A stretch of DNA of 64,000 nt from Ovoidimarina sp963698645 (GCA_963698645.1 CAVORP010000007.1:744001-808000); one strand, 5' to 3'; positions 44,251 through 53,582 are shown, counted from the first letter of the stretch. Made by a program: numbers and translations. The notes: generated from the sequence alone by a model not told the origin.

Positions 44251-45811
44251 TGGTGCGGCCTCCGCGGTCGAAGGCCCAGAAGAGTGCGAGGCTGAGGATC
44301 AGGAGAAGGAGGGCGGCGCCGGCGGCCTCGTCCATGCGGTAGGCCGACATGAGGCGGAACACCTGGAGCGGGAGCGTGGCTTGTTCTGCATCGGCGAAAA
44401 GCGTGATGACGCCCAGATCGCCCATCGAGAGCGCGGCGGAGAGGCCCGCCGCGAAACCGATGGGGCGGCGGAGGCGGGGCAGAAGAAGCCAGCGCATGCG
44501 TGTGGCCCCGGTCATCCCGAGGCTGTCGGCCAGACGTCCGTGACGGTCTTCGACATCGGCCACGGCCGGGACGAGGATGCGGATTGCGAAGGGCAGGGTC
44601 ATCAACGCATTGACGCAGGCGGTGACCGGCAAGGCAAGGCTGGCGGGATTGGCGATGGGAAACAGGAGGACGAAGAGCCCCACGCCCAGCACCAGCGACG
44701 AGGCGGCGATGGACATGTATCCGAATCCTTCGAGGATGCGAGAGGAGGCGCGTGGGCGCAGTGAAATAGCGCCCATGGCGAGCGGCAGGGCAAGGGCGAG
44801 GGTCAGGGCGACGGAGGTGAGCGCGACAACGATCGAACGGAGCGCGGCCCAGCCAACGGAGGGGGGAAGCGCTGCAAGCCCGGCAAGCCCGTTTGCGGCG
44901 ATCATGGCCAGCGGGATCAGCAGGAAGAGGGCGGAAAGGGTGATCCAGATAGTGTCTATTGAACGGGAAAACGGGGTTTGCGCATCCCAGCGGTCCACCA
45001 CGCGGTCCATGCCCGCGCCGAATTCGGAGGGCCGTCCGACGCCGAAGGCCACGAGCGCGGCCAGACCGGTGAGCGCGAACTGCACCCCGGCCAGAAGCGC
45101 CGCCCGGCCGAGATCGAAGTCGAAGCGGAAGGCCTGATAGATCGCCAGTTCGACGGTCGTGGCGCGGGGGCCGCCGCCAAGGGTGAGGGCCACGGCAAAG
45201 CTGGTGAGGCAGATGAGGAAGATCACCATTGCCGCGCCCGGCAGCGTTGCGCGCAGCATCGGGCGTTCGAGAAAGCGCCGGATCTGGGCGGGTCCCATAT
45301 CGAGCGATGCGGCCAGCCGGAAACGTTCGGCGGGGATCGTGAGCCAGCCTTGCAGGATCAGCCGGACCGCGAGCGGGAGGTTGAAGAAGACATGGGCCAG
45401 AACCACGCCGTGCAGGCCATAGATCGAGACCGGCGGGAGGCCCATGGCGGTGAGGCCATCGTTGAGAAGGCCCGCGCGTCCGAAGACCGCGAGAAGCCCG
45501 AGGATGGCGACGATGACCGGCAGAAGGAACGGTGCGCCCAGAAGCGTGATCAGCGCGCCGCGTCCGGGAAACCGACGACGGGCCAGAGCGCGTGCGACGG
45601 GGATCGCGAGAAACACGCTGATCGCAGCCGAGAGCGCGGCCTGCAGGACCGTGAACCGGATCGCCGCCCAGTCGGAGGGCGCGAGGCGGGCCGGAACCTC
45701 GGCCCGGTAGGCGACAGCGGCCAGCGTTCCCAGGGTGAGGGCGGCGACACATCCGGCCGCCGCCCATCCGAGGAAGACCGCCGGGCCTAGCGGGCGAGCG
45801 CGTTCTGCCAT
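44237..45811 (-). CDS. thiP: Thiamine ABC transporter permease
   Basis: A 524-residue fused permease with about 12 TM helices and two copies of the binding-protein-dependent inner-membrane signature (AASLDMGPAQIRRFLERPML and DSLGMTGATRMRWLLLPRL). The ATG at 45811 overlaps the thiB 3' end by 25 bases, and its 3' end overlaps thiQ. The double-length permease is typical of ThiP and iron-type transporters. Confidence 0.93.
44949..44958 (+). repeat. Dispersed motif ATAGTGTCTA, plus orientation
   Basis: Inside thiP (read on the other strand as Ser-Ile-Asp-Thr-Ile with TCA, ATA and ACT codons), forming the palindrome ATAG-TGT-CTAT. Confidence 0.4.
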
Positions 45812-46773
45812 TCGGCCAGTGCCGTATCGCGGATCGCCGCGGCTTCCTCCGGAGAGAGAAGCAGGGCCGTTTCAGGCTGGATCAGGGTCGAAAACCCCTC
45901 TGGTAGCCCAGCCTCTGGAGTGCGGGCCGGATACATCCAGTTCGTGGTCGGGATGACCGACTGAAACCCGTCCGTCAGCATGAACGCCAGGAACGCATCG
46001 GCCAGTTCGGGCTGGTCCGTCGCGGCCAGTTTTCCGGCGACTTCCACCTGAAGATAGTGACCGCCGCGGAACAGGGCCGCGGCCTTGGTATCGTCTTCTT
46101 CGGCGATCAGGTGATAGGCGGGCGAGGTGGTGTAGGAGAGCACCATGTCGGCCTCGCCCTCGAGGAACAGACCGTAGGCTTCGGACCAGCCCGGGGTCAC
46201 GGTGACGATATTGTCGGCAAGGCTGTTCCAGATCGTGGGGGCGTTGTCGCCATAGGCGGCCTTGACCCACATCAGGAGGCCGAGACCGGGGGTCGAGGAG
46301 CGGGGATCCTGAATGATGATCGTCGTGTCGCTTGCCGCCAGGGCGCGCAGGCTGTTGGGCGGTTCGGAAAGTCGGGTCTTGTCATAGACGAAGGCGAAAT
46401 ACCCCCAGTCATAGGGCAGGAACATCGGGTCGTCCCACGCCACGGGCAGGTCGAGATCGGGGGCCGGCTGGCCATGGGGGGCGAAAAGGCCGGTCGCGGT
46501 GGCGGCGGCCGTCAGGTTGGTGTCGAGACCGAGGACCACGTCTGCGTCGGACCGCGCGCCTTCGAGCCGGATGCGGGCAAGCAGCGCCGCGCCATCGCCG
46601 GCGGCCACGAATTGCAGGTCGCAGCCGCAGGTTTCCTCGAATGCCGTTTCGATCGCCGGGCCGGGGCCCCAATCCGAGATGAAGCTGTCGTAGGTATAGA
46701 CGGTCAGGACGGGCGTGTCGGCGAGTGCCGATGTGCCTGTCAGAAGTCCTGCCGCGAGTAGAAGAGTTCTCAT
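45787..46773 (-). CDS. thiB: Thiamine-binding periplasmic protein
   Basis: A 328-residue binding protein with a short signal peptide (MRTLLLAAGLLTGTSALADT). PVLTVYTYDSFISDWGPGP and DVVLGLDTNL are characteristic, and GLLMWVKAAYG with MVLSYTTSPAYHL match the TbpA/ThiB pattern. ATG 46773 has GGAGAATG close upstream; the earlier in-frame ATGs would lengthen the signal region. First gene of thiBPQ, behind the TPP riboswitch. Confidence 0.92.
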   Translation of the reverse strand: MRTLLLAAGLLTGTSALADTPVLTVYTYDSFISDWGPGPAIETAFEETCGCDLQFVAAGDGAALLARIRLEGARSDADVVLGLDTNLTAAATATGLFAPHGQPAPDLDLPVAWDDPMFLPYDWGYFAFVYDKTRLSEPPNSLRALAASDTTIIIQDPRSSTPGLGLLMWVKAAYGDNAPTIWNSLADNIVTVTPGWSEAYGLFLEGEADMVLSYTTSPAYHLIAEEDDTKAAALFRGGHYLQVEVAGKLAATDQPELADAFLAFMLTDGFQSVIPTTNWMYPARTPEAGLPEGFSTLIQPETALLLSPEEAAAIRDTALAEWQNALAR

Positions 46774-46819
46774 GTCATTCTCCATTCGCAGCACGGGCGT
46801 GAAGAATGGTCAGAGTGAC

Positions 46820-46908
46820 TGCCCTTCCCTCCGCCGGTGCTAACCGGTTCAGGTTCAACGGGTCCGCATGTCGCATGCATCTCAGCCCGCGTGGGCTCCC
46901 CGAGGTAC
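46820..46908 (-). promoter_or_regulatory. TPP riboswitch (THI element)
   Basis: On the minus strand, about 50 bases before the thiB start, the conserved TPP aptamer blocks appear in order: CGGGGAGCCC, GGGCTGAGAT, then GACCCGTTGAACCTGA, CCGGTTAGCACCGG and GGAGGGAA. TPP binding would reduce thiBPQ expression when thiamine is plentiful. Confidence 0.95.
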
Positions 46909-47059
46909 CCCATCAGATAGAGGGATGTGGGGATAGCGCGCAAGTGGTGGCTTGGCCGAGGCGACGTGGTGGGGATGTTTCACCTGTGGTCCCGATCGCC
47001 CGCTTGCGCTTCCAAATGGCCGCGGGCCGCATTAGACCGGCGCCAAAGGAGCGCTGCGC

Positions 47060-48160
47060 ATGAGTATGAACAGCTATGGTCATGTGTTCCGGGTGACGAC
47101 CTGGGGCGAAAGTCACGGGCCCGCATTGGGGGCGACGGTGGATGGCTGTCCGCCGGGGGTACCGTTGTCGGAGGCGGATATCCAGGTGTGGCTGGACAAG
47201 CGGAAGCCGGGCCAGAACAAGTACACGACCCAACGGCGCGAGGCCGATGAGGTGGAAATCCTGTCGGGTGTGTTCGAGGGGGTGACGACCGGCACGCCCA
47301 TTCAGCTTATGATCCGGAATACGGATCAGCGGTCGAAGGATTACGGGGATATCGCCGAGAAGTTCCGTCCGGGCCATGCCGACATCACCTATTGGCAGAA
47401 ATACGGGGTGCGGGATTACCGGGGCGGCGGGCGGTCGAGCGCGCGCGAGACGGCGGCGCGGGTCGCGGCGGGCGGTGTCGCACGGGCGGCGCTTGCGATG
47501 CTTGTGCCGGGGCTGAGCATCACCGGCTACATGGTGCAGATGGGCGAAAAGGGGATCGACAGGACGCGGTTCGACTGGGACGAAATCGCCCGCAATCCGT
47601 TCTGGGTTCCCGATGCCGAGGCGGCAGAGGAGTGGGCCACCTATCTGGACGGGTTGCGTAAATCGGGGAGTTCGGTGGGTGCGGCGATAGAGATCAGCGT
47701 GCGGGGTTGCCCGCCGGGGCTGGGTGCGCCGGTTTACGGCAAGTTAGACACTGATCTTGCCGCCGCGATGATGAGCATCAACGCGGTCAAGGGCGTCGAG
47801 ATCGGCGAAGGAATGGCGGCGGCATCGCTGACCGGCGAGGCCAATGCGGACGAGATCTTCATGGGACCGGACGGGCCGGAATATGCATCGAACCATGCGG
47901 GCGGGATTCTGGGGGGGATTTCCACCGGTCAGGATATCGTCGTGCGGTTCGCGGTGAAGCCCACATCGTCGATCCTGACGCCGCGCAAGACGATTACCAA
48001 GAGCGGTGAGGCGGCGGAGATAATCACCAAGGGCCGCCATGATCCTTGTGTTGGCATCCGCGCGGTGCCGGTGGGCGAGGCGATGGCGGCGGCGGTTGTT
48101 CTGGATCACCTGTTGCTGGATCGGGCGCAGACGGGCGGGGTGCGCGGCCGGATCGGGTAG
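47060..48160 (+). CDS. aroC: Chorismate synthase
   Basis: A 366-residue FMN-dependent lyase that converts EPSP to chorismate, the last common step of aromatic amino-acid synthesis. Signatures are VTTWGESHGPALGATVDGCP, DYRGGGRSSARETAARVAAG and SNHAGGILGGISTGQDIVVR. ATG 47060 has AAAGGA nine bases upstream. The stop is followed by a bidirectional terminator. Confidence 0.97.
   Translation: MSMNSYGHVFRVTTWGESHGPALGATVDGCPPGVPLSEADIQVWLDKRKPGQNKYTTQRREADEVEILSGVFEGVTTGTPIQLMIRNTDQRSKDYGDIAEKFRPGHADITYWQKYGVRDYRGGGRSSARETAARVAAGGVARAALAMLVPGLSITGYMVQMGEKGIDRTRFDWDEIARNPFWVPDAEAAEEWATYLDGLRKSGSSVGAAIEISVRGCPPGLGAPVYGKLDTDLAAAMMSINAVKGVEIGEGMAAASLTGEANADEIFMGPDGPEYASNHAGGILGGISTGQDIVVRFAVKPTSSILTPRKTITKSGEAAEIITKGRHDPCVGIRAVPVGEAMAAAVVLDHLLLDRAQTGGVRGRIG
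47745..47755 (-). repeat. Dispersed motif ATCAGTGTCTA, copy 3
   Basis: Inside aroC; on the coding strand it forces Leu-Asp-Thr-Asp as TTA GAC ACT GAT. Confidence 0.4.
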
Positions 48161-48190
48161 CGACGAAATGTCATTCGCCGGATGCGAAGA

Positions 48191-48220
48191 AACAGGGCAG
48201 ATCTCTCTGCCCTGTTCCTT
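48191..48220. terminator. Bidirectional terminator between aroC and the DUF481 gene
   Basis: AACAGGGCAG and CTGCCCTGTT form a perfect 10-bp stem around ATCTCT, with CCTTT on one side and TTCTTCG on the other strand. It sits between two convergent genes. Confidence 0.88.
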
Positions 48221-48258
48221 TCACTTACAACTCAACACGAGGTACCTTGGGTCCCGGT

Positions 48259-49086
48259 TCAGAAACCGTAGACCAGCGAGACACCGAGTTTGTTATCGGT
48301 GCTCTTCAGACCGGGCAGCGGATCGCTGTTGTACTCGGTCCGATATGAAACACGTGTGGAAAGCACATCCGACATCTTGAACGTCACACCAATATCGTTG
48401 GTGGCCACGGTATCGGTGTCCGAAAACAGCACGTCGGTATCGTTTGTCAGGAAGGCGGTCTCGGAAATCGCGTAGTAGAACCGCGATGATGCGATCCCCG
48501 CGACTTCGGTTTCGTCGAGGCCGTTCTGATCTTCGATATAGCGCACGCCGGGACCGGCCTGGACGCGCCATGCCATCGTGTCGGTGTTGATCAGGCGGTA
48601 GCCGGGACCGAAGCCAAGAAAGGCATCGACCTTGTTTGTCGAAAAGTCGTTGAAGCTGACGCTACCCAGGCCGAACAGATAGAACTGCTCGGTGAAGTAG
48701 CGGTTCACGTCATATGTGGCGAAGACTTCCTGTTTGTTGCGGATGTTGTTGTCTTCCGAAAGTTCCGCAGCGAAACCGAACGTATGGTTCCAGGGGCCAT
48801 TGCCATAACGAAAACGGCCGGCAAGCGACAGATCGGCGGTATCGGTGTTTCCGGAGGTTGCCGAAAGCCCGAGCGAGAGCGAACCCGCCCAGCCCTGGGC
48901 ATATTGGTTCGATCCGAAGCGTTGGCTGTCTTCGCCTTCGTCGAATTCATCGGCCACGTCTTCCTGGATATCGTCGATACGATCATCGAGATTTTCAATT
49001 CCGACAAGCGCGCCTTGTGCATATGCAGGCACGGCAATCATCAGAGCGAGGGCCGAAACCGACGCCAGTGCAGTTAGATTTTTCAT
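48259..49086 (-). CDS. DUF481-type outer-membrane beta-barrel protein
   Basis: A 275-residue secreted protein with a signal peptide (MKNLTALASVSALALMIAVP, cleavage after AYAQ). An acidic helix (LDDRIDDIQEDVADEFDEGE) follows, then a beta-barrel with alternating strands such as GWAGSLSLGLSATSGNTDTA and ends in VSLVYGF, the aromatic C-terminus recognised by the BAM machinery. DUF481 (YdiY-like) proteins have no settled function. The leader upstream shares the word AAGCGATAAT with the leader of the LysR gene. Confidence 0.88.
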   Translation of the reverse strand: MKNLTALASVSALALMIAVPAYAQGALVGIENLDDRIDDIQEDVADEFDEGEDSQRFGSNQYAQGWAGSLSLGLSATSGNTDTADLSLAGRFRYGNGPWNHTFGFAAELSEDNNIRNKQEVFATYDVNRYFTEQFYLFGLGSVSFNDFSTNKVDAFLGFGPGYRLINTDTMAWRVQAGPGVRYIEDQNGLDETEVAGIASSRFYYAISETAFLTNDTDVLFSDTDTVATNDIGVTFKMSDVLSTRVSYRTEYNSDPLPGLKSTDNKLGVSLVYGF

Positions 49087-49201
49087 GGGTCTATCCTTCC
49101 CAACAAGGTGACCCGCTCTGAGTAAGAAACGGGAGCATCTCTGCTGGGACATCAAATATCGGGACCTGACGTATTACTGAAATTGCGAATAATCATGCAT
49201 A

Positions 49202-49211
49202 AAGCGATAAT
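49202..49211. promoter_or_regulatory. AAGCGATAAT, site 1
   Basis: In the AT-rich leader of the DUF481 gene, close to a second related word CGAATAAT. The same 10-mer occurs in front of the adjacent LysR gene. Confidence 0.4.
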
Positions 49212-49214
49212 TAC

Positions 49215-50153
49215 TCACTTTAAGCTGAAAGGCCGTTGTCCGAGGACGGCAATCTCGTCCAGTCCGCTGATATTGTTGAGATCCCTGAGTACGGCCCCCG
49301 TGTCGGACTCGTTCTCGCCTATCACCCCGAGTAGTGTGCTTTTTGCAACATCGAGAAGTTCTGGATCGAGATCCTGTTGCCAGACGACCCAGAGCGGAAA
49401 GGGAAACCTTGGCGCGCCCCGGACGAGATGCAGCAACCCACGTTCGATATGACGTTTGACATAGCGCGCGGGCAGGTATGCCGCGTAGTTCCGGTTTGCT
49501 ATGAATTCCGCCGCCATGGCCCCAAGTGCCAGTGTTAGACCCGGATTCGTGATTTCTGGCAGTTCGATTGCATGGGCCTGCACGAATTCGGGTCCCCAGT
49601 CCACGAACAGATAACGGTCTGCGAGATCCATCGTGGGCTCGGGCCAGGACGCAACCAGAACCAGTTCGTCATCGCTCAGCTTTTCGACAGACAGACCCGG
49701 GCGGACATTCGGTGAATACATCAGACCGGCATGTATCACGCCTTCGGTCATGAAGCGGGTTAATCGGTCGGGCATGCCCATCTCGCCCCGGATGCTCAGG
49801 TCGGGGAGAGCCGCGCGCAGCCTGTCGATCCATCGGAACCCCAAACGTGGCCAGAGCGAATACTGGGCGCCGATCGTGAATCTGCGGTTGAAGCCTTCGG
49901 GCAGGGCGATCTGTTGGCGCGCCTCGGCCCAGATCTTGATGATCGAACGGGCGTAATTCTCGAATTCCCTGCCTGCCGGCGTCAGTTCCGCCCCGGCCTT
50001 GGAGCGGGTGAAGAGCTGGGTGCCAAGATCGTCCTCCAGGCGGAGTATGCGGAGCGACACGGCGGACTGGGTGACGAACAGGCGCTGTGAGGCGGCGACG
50101 AAGGACCCCGAAGCGGCGACTTCAAGGAAGGTTTTGAGAAGGGAAATATCCAT
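49215..50153 (-). CDS. LysR-family transcriptional regulator
   Basis: A 312-residue LTTR. The N-terminal helix-turn-helix is LKTFLEVAASGSFVAASQRL followed by FVTQSAVSLRILRLEDDLG and LFTRSKAGAELTPAG. The C-terminal half is the effector domain. Target and inducer are unknown. It shares a promoter word with the DUF481 gene just downstream and has its own copy in its leader, so it may regulate both. Confidence 0.92.
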   Translation of the reverse strand: MDISLLKTFLEVAASGSFVAASQRLFVTQSAVSLRILRLEDDLGTQLFTRSKAGAELTPAGREFENYARSIIKIWAEARQQIALPEGFNRRFTIGAQYSLWPRLGFRWIDRLRAALPDLSIRGEMGMPDRLTRFMTEGVIHAGLMYSPNVRPGLSVEKLSDDELVLVASWPEPTMDLADRYLFVDWGPEFVQAHAIELPEITNPGLTLALGAMAAEFIANRNYAAYLPARYVKRHIERGLLHLVRGAPRFPFPLWVVWQQDLDPELLDVAKSTLLGVIGENESDTGAVLRDLNNISGLDEIAVLGQRPFSLK

Positions 50154-50180
50154 CTCCCTACTATGAGCAAAAATCGTGTT

Positions 50181-50190
50181 AAGCGATAAT
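50181..50190. promoter_or_regulatory. AAGCGATAAT, site 2, in a near-palindrome
   Basis: Part of GCGATAATATTATTCG, which is palindromic with one mismatch, about 30 bases upstream of the LysR ATG. A candidate autoregulatory operator. Confidence 0.45.
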
Positions 50191-50320
50191 ATTATTCGTT
50201 TATGGGCATGGTCAGGACGGGTGTATCCAACGCTTCGGAGATGAGCCGCAGAGCCCCGGAGTGAATCGCACCAATCTCGGGACTACCGGCCCCAACGCCG
50301 AGAAAGCCGGCTTGTCTCCG

Positions 50321-50348
50321 CCCAAGCAATCGTTCTCGACTGCTTGGG
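50321..50348 (-). terminator. Hairpin after the periplasmic thioredoxin gene
   Basis: CCCAAGCA pairs with TGCTTGGG around a 12-base loop, about 34 bases past the stop at 50382. No T-tract. Confidence 0.45.
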
Positions 50349-50381
50349 GTGTTGGAGCAGGTTTCCAATTGGATCGGGGTG

Positions 50382-50795
50382 CTAGGAACTCGCAGCGGCG
50401 AGGCCGGCGTCCATCAGTTCCCTGATTTGGTCCTTCGACGTGCCGGCGACGATGCGGCCGAATTCCGCGCCGCCCTTGAGGACCACGAGGGTGGAACGGC
50501 GGGGGATCTTCAGGGCTTTGGCGAGATCGGAATTCGCGTGCTGGTCCCAATCGACGGCGAGGAAGGTGATGGCTTCTTCATAGGCCGGGTTTTCCTTGCG
50601 CAACGCGGTGATCGCACGGGTCTGGGCGGCGCAGGTGGTGCACCAGTCGGTGTAGAAATCGACGAAGACGGTCTTGCCGTCGGCAAGGGCCTGAACGACC
50701 TCTTCGGGTGTGGCCTTGGTGCCGCCCGCCGCGAGGGCGAGCGAGGGCAGGGCGAGGGAAGCGGTTGCCGTGACGATGAAACTGCGACGGTTCAT
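50382..50795 (-). CDS. Periplasmic thioredoxin-fold protein (WCTTC)
   Basis: A 137-residue protein with an N-terminal MNRRSFIVTATASLALPSLA signal. The RR followed by hydrophobic residues resembles a Tat-type start, but Sec is also possible. The active site is VDFYTDWCTTCAAQTR, the DsbD C-terminal-domain style W-C-x-x-C, and the cis-Pro loop is IPRRSTLVVLKGG. It is followed 14 bp upstream by ccdA, so it likely receives electrons across the membrane from CcdA and reduces periplasmic disulfides. Confidence 0.88.
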   Translation of the reverse strand: MNRRSFIVTATASLALPSLALAAGGTKATPEEVVQALADGKTVFVDFYTDWCTTCAAQTRAITALRKENPAYEEAITFLAVDWDQHANSDLAKALKIPRRSTLVVLKGGAEFGRIVAGTSKDQIRELMDAGLAAASS

Positions 50796-50809
50796 GAGAA
50801 GTCCTTTGC

Positions 50810-51524
50810 TCACAGGGAAACGGAGAGGTCGAGAAGCCAGGGCGGGAGGTGTTCCAGCGCCCAGATCTCGGCAAGGTGATGCCATTTGAGAAGGATGGCG
50901 GCGCCGACGAAGATGAAGACGGCACCCATGATCGGTCTGGCCACGCCCGCGATGCGACGCATGGCGGCCTGACGGCCAAGGATGGTCTGGCGCGCGCCGT
51001 ATCCCAGCGCGACGATGATCGTCGAGACGCCGAGGGCGAAGGACGTCATGATGAGGGCCGCCCAGAGCAGGCTTTCGCCCTGACTGGCGAGCGAGATCGC
51101 GCCGCCGAGGGTGGGGCCGATGCAAGGGCTCCAGACCGCGCCGAGGAGCATACCCGCCACGACCTGACCGCTGGTGCCGGAACGGTCGAGATCGTCGATC
51201 CGGGCATCGGCGCTGGCGGAGACGCCGGCGGTTGCGGTGGCGAAACCTGCCGAAAAGCGCGGGACGAGGAGGACGAGACCGAAGCCGATCATCAGGACTG
51301 CGGCTGCGTTAGACACTGATTCATCGGTGATGCCGAAGGCGCGGCCGGCGACGGAGACGAGCATTCCGAGGGCAACGAAGGAGACCGACATGCCCGCGGC
51401 CAGTGCCAGCGGACCATGGCGACCGGCCTGTAAAGCGGTCGCCAGAGACGATCGGCAGAACCGGCAGGACGCAGGGGTTAATCAGGGTCAGAAGCCCCGC
51501 AACATATCCAAGAAAAAGTTCCAT
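50810..51524 (-). CDS. ccdA: CcdA/DsbD-like membrane electron transporter (one probable frameshift)
   Basis: About 237 residues after correction, with six TM helices. The two redox cysteines are in the proline-flanked motifs LINPCVLPVLPIV and VWSPCIGPTLGG. One extra base at about 51442-51449 breaks the frame; without it the protein reads PIVLATALQAGRHGPLALAA. CcdA passes electrons from cytoplasmic thioredoxin to periplasmic partners, here presumably the WCTTC protein encoded 14 bp downstream. Confidence 0.87.
51310..51320 (-). repeat. Dispersed motif ATCAGTGTCTA, copy 4
   Basis: Inside ccdA, read as Glu-Ser-Val-Ser-Asn with TCA and TCT serine codons. Confidence 0.4.
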
Positions 51525-51575
51525 CGTCGACCGGATATACCTGACCGGTGCGCGGAAAGTCAGATCAAATGCGCG

Positions 51576-52448
51576 TTAGGTCTTTTGCCGTTCCAGTTGC
51601 ACCGCGAGGATGCCGATGGTGACGATGGCCACGCCGATAAGGTCGAGCGGGCCGAGCTTTTCCCCGAGAAGGAGTGCCGCGACGGCGACGCCGAAGACAG
51701 GGTTGAGGAAGTGGAATGTCGCCGCGCGGGTGTTGCCGATGCGGTTGACCAGCCAGAACCATGTCCAGGTCGCGGTGAGGCCGGGAATGATGACGGTATA
51801 GGCAAAGGCGGCGGCGAGTTTCCAGCTTGGGGTCATGTGGAAGGTTTCGGTGAAATAGGCTCGCGACCGAGAGGACCGCGCCGCCCACCAGCATCTGAAG
51901 CCCGACGACCATGAGGAGGTTGCCGCCGGAAGAGGCGTTGCGCAGGGCGAGGGTCGCGAAGGTGAGGGCGAGGGCGCCGAGACCGCAGAAGACGACGCCC
52001 ATAATATCGACGCCGCCGGTGATGCGCGCGCCCATGATGAGCGCCACGCCACCGAAGCCCAGGACCAGCCCGGCAGATGCCGAGCGCGCCCAGTCTTTCG
52101 CGGAAGATCAGCCATCCGGCCAGCGCCACCAGCAGCGGCAGGGCCGAGGCGATGATCGCGGCCACCGAGGCCTCGACCCACTGCATGGCGACGAAGTTGA
52201 GGCCCAGATAGAGCGCGTTCTGGCAGATGCCGAAGAGGATCGTGGCCTTCCACTGGGTCCGTGGTCAGCCGCCATGTCTGGCCCAAGATACGCGGCGATG
52301 CTCGACACCGATCAAGACCGGCCAAGAAGAAGCGCAGCGACAGGGCGTAGAGCGGCGAGGCCTCGGACACGATGATGCGCGCCGATGTGAAGGCCGAGGA
52401 CCACATGAAGGCGAAGGCCAGCCCCACGAGGATTGCGCGGATGTCCAT
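51576..52448 (-). CDS. EamA/DMT-family transporter (about six probable frameshifts)
   Basis: About 288 residues after correction, ten TM helices. Pieces of one protein occur in all three frames: LVGLAFAFMWSSAFTSARII, then FVAMQWVEASVAAIIASALP, then VDIMGVVFCGLGALALTFAT, then TVIIPGLTATWTWFWLVNRI to the end. Extra bases are needed near 52313, 52300, 52280, 52260, 52075 and 51855. Six added bases keep a whole number of codons. This is the densest cluster of indels in the window. Export substrate unknown. Confidence 0.8.
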   Translation of the reverse strand: MDIRAILVGLAFAFMWSSAFTSARIIVSEASPLYALSLRFFLAGLDRCRASPRILGQTWRLTTDPVEGHDPLRHLPERALSGPQLRRHAVGRGLGGRDHRLGPAAAGGAGRMADLPRKTGRARHLPGWSWASVAWRSSWARASPAASILWASSSAVSAPSPSPSRPSPCATPLPAATSSWSSGFRCWWAARSSRSRAYFTETFHMTPSWKLAAAFAYTVIIPGLTATWTWFWLVNRIGNTRAATFHFLNPVFGVAVAALLLGEKLGPLDLIGVAIVTIGILAVQLERQKT

Positions 52449-52564
52449 GAAGAGGGCTGTGTCCCGGGCCGTTTGCTACGAGGCCGGGGTATCAGGAGGC
52501 GGGGGGGATGGAAAGCGGGGGGATTTGCGCGGTGGGGTGTCGGCTGTGCGGACTCAGCTGCCGT

Positions 52565-53491
52565 CTATTTGCCCATGGCGTGTGGCGGTCCACCTCTCTC
52601 GAGCCAATTTGCTTCCGCGGGCGAGAGCAATTCTGAAAGTCGTTCTTCGTAACGAACTTTGAGATGCCGCGGGAGTTGCGAATGCCCCCGTTCTTCACCA
52701 GCAGCGAAGAAATTTTCCGACGACGAAAAGTGATTTGCGTTTGCGAGCGGGGTAAATTGATCGGCTTTAGACCGCATGGATGCGATTGAGGCCGCCCGCA
52801 CCACATTCTCAAGAAATCCCGGTGCCGCATGCACCTCAATGGCTGATGCCACGTGGCGTACGACCTCGTGAAGGTCACGTTTCATGTCGCTGTAGTGAAC
52901 CAGCGTGACAGAGCGATCCTTCACAACAATTGGATCGGTCGCAGCACGAAGGTGGCGAACCAGCAATTCCAAGGAGACCTCGTCAACATTCGTTGGCTCG
53001 AAGGGAAGCTCTATCCCTCGCAAGATCACATCGTTTTCGTCGGCCAAAAAGGGGTCGCCATCCGGTGGGTTGACCATGTTTGACACATGTCTGCGCATGG
53101 AGCGCATGGCATCCAATGGGTTCCTCAGAACTGAGACGGCATGAGTTCCATGCACCAATGGCAGGCCATCCAGCGGAGTATGTGTCTTGATGAGGCGTCG
53201 ACGCTCTTGCGAACGATAAATGGCAAGGATCTCCTCAAGCGGGATGGGAGAATAATCCAGCCAAGGGCTCAGCTTGCTCAGTGGTTGAGGCAGTTCAGTC
53301 GAGCCATGCAAAAGCATGGCAATCACAGCCATCATCCAAGTGGTGCCGCATTTCGGTGGCGTAGAAACAATCACATCTCCAGGCCGAAGTTCAAAATCGG
53401 ACCACCGCGATGAGTCGGTTCTAGTGCCAGAGTAGAGCTGCATCTCGCGACAGTACGCGCCATTTGCCAATGCCAGCAATGCAAATCCCAT
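52565..53491 (-). CDS. PAPS-dependent sulfotransferase-family protein
   Basis: A 308-residue Sulfotransfer_1-type protein. The 5'-phosphosulfate loop is IVSTPPKCGTTWMMAVIAML and the 3'-phosphate motif is HAVSVLRNPLDAMRSMRRH. Both residues needed for PAPS binding (Lys in PPKCGTTW, Arg/Ser in the second motif) are present. The acceptor is unknown; alcohols, hopanoid-like or cell-surface molecules are usual in bacteria. The gene is clearly lower in GC than its surroundings, suggesting transfer. The start is ATG 53491 (GGAAG upstream) or an internal ATG at about 53443. Confidence 0.85.
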   Translation of the reverse strand: MGFALLALANGAYCREMQLYSGTRTDSSRWSDFELRPGDVIVSTPPKCGTTWMMAVIAMLLHGSTELPQPLSKLSPWLDYSPIPLEEILAIYRSQERRRLIKTHTPLDGLPLVHGTHAVSVLRNPLDAMRSMRRHVSNMVNPPDGDPFLADENDVILRGIELPFEPTNVDEVSLELLVRHLRAATDPIVVKDRSVTLVHYSDMKRDLHEVVRHVASAIEVHAAPGFLENVVRAASIASMRSKADQFTPLANANHFSSSENFFAAGEERGHSQLPRHLKVRYEERLSELLSPAEANWLERGGPPHAMGK

Positions 53492-53582
53492 TTACAGATG
53501 CTTCCAACCGGGACTGGATGATTGGAGTTCAAGGACAGTGTTGGTCCGACGGCTTTGGGCTCGAAGCCGACCTTCACCCCCA

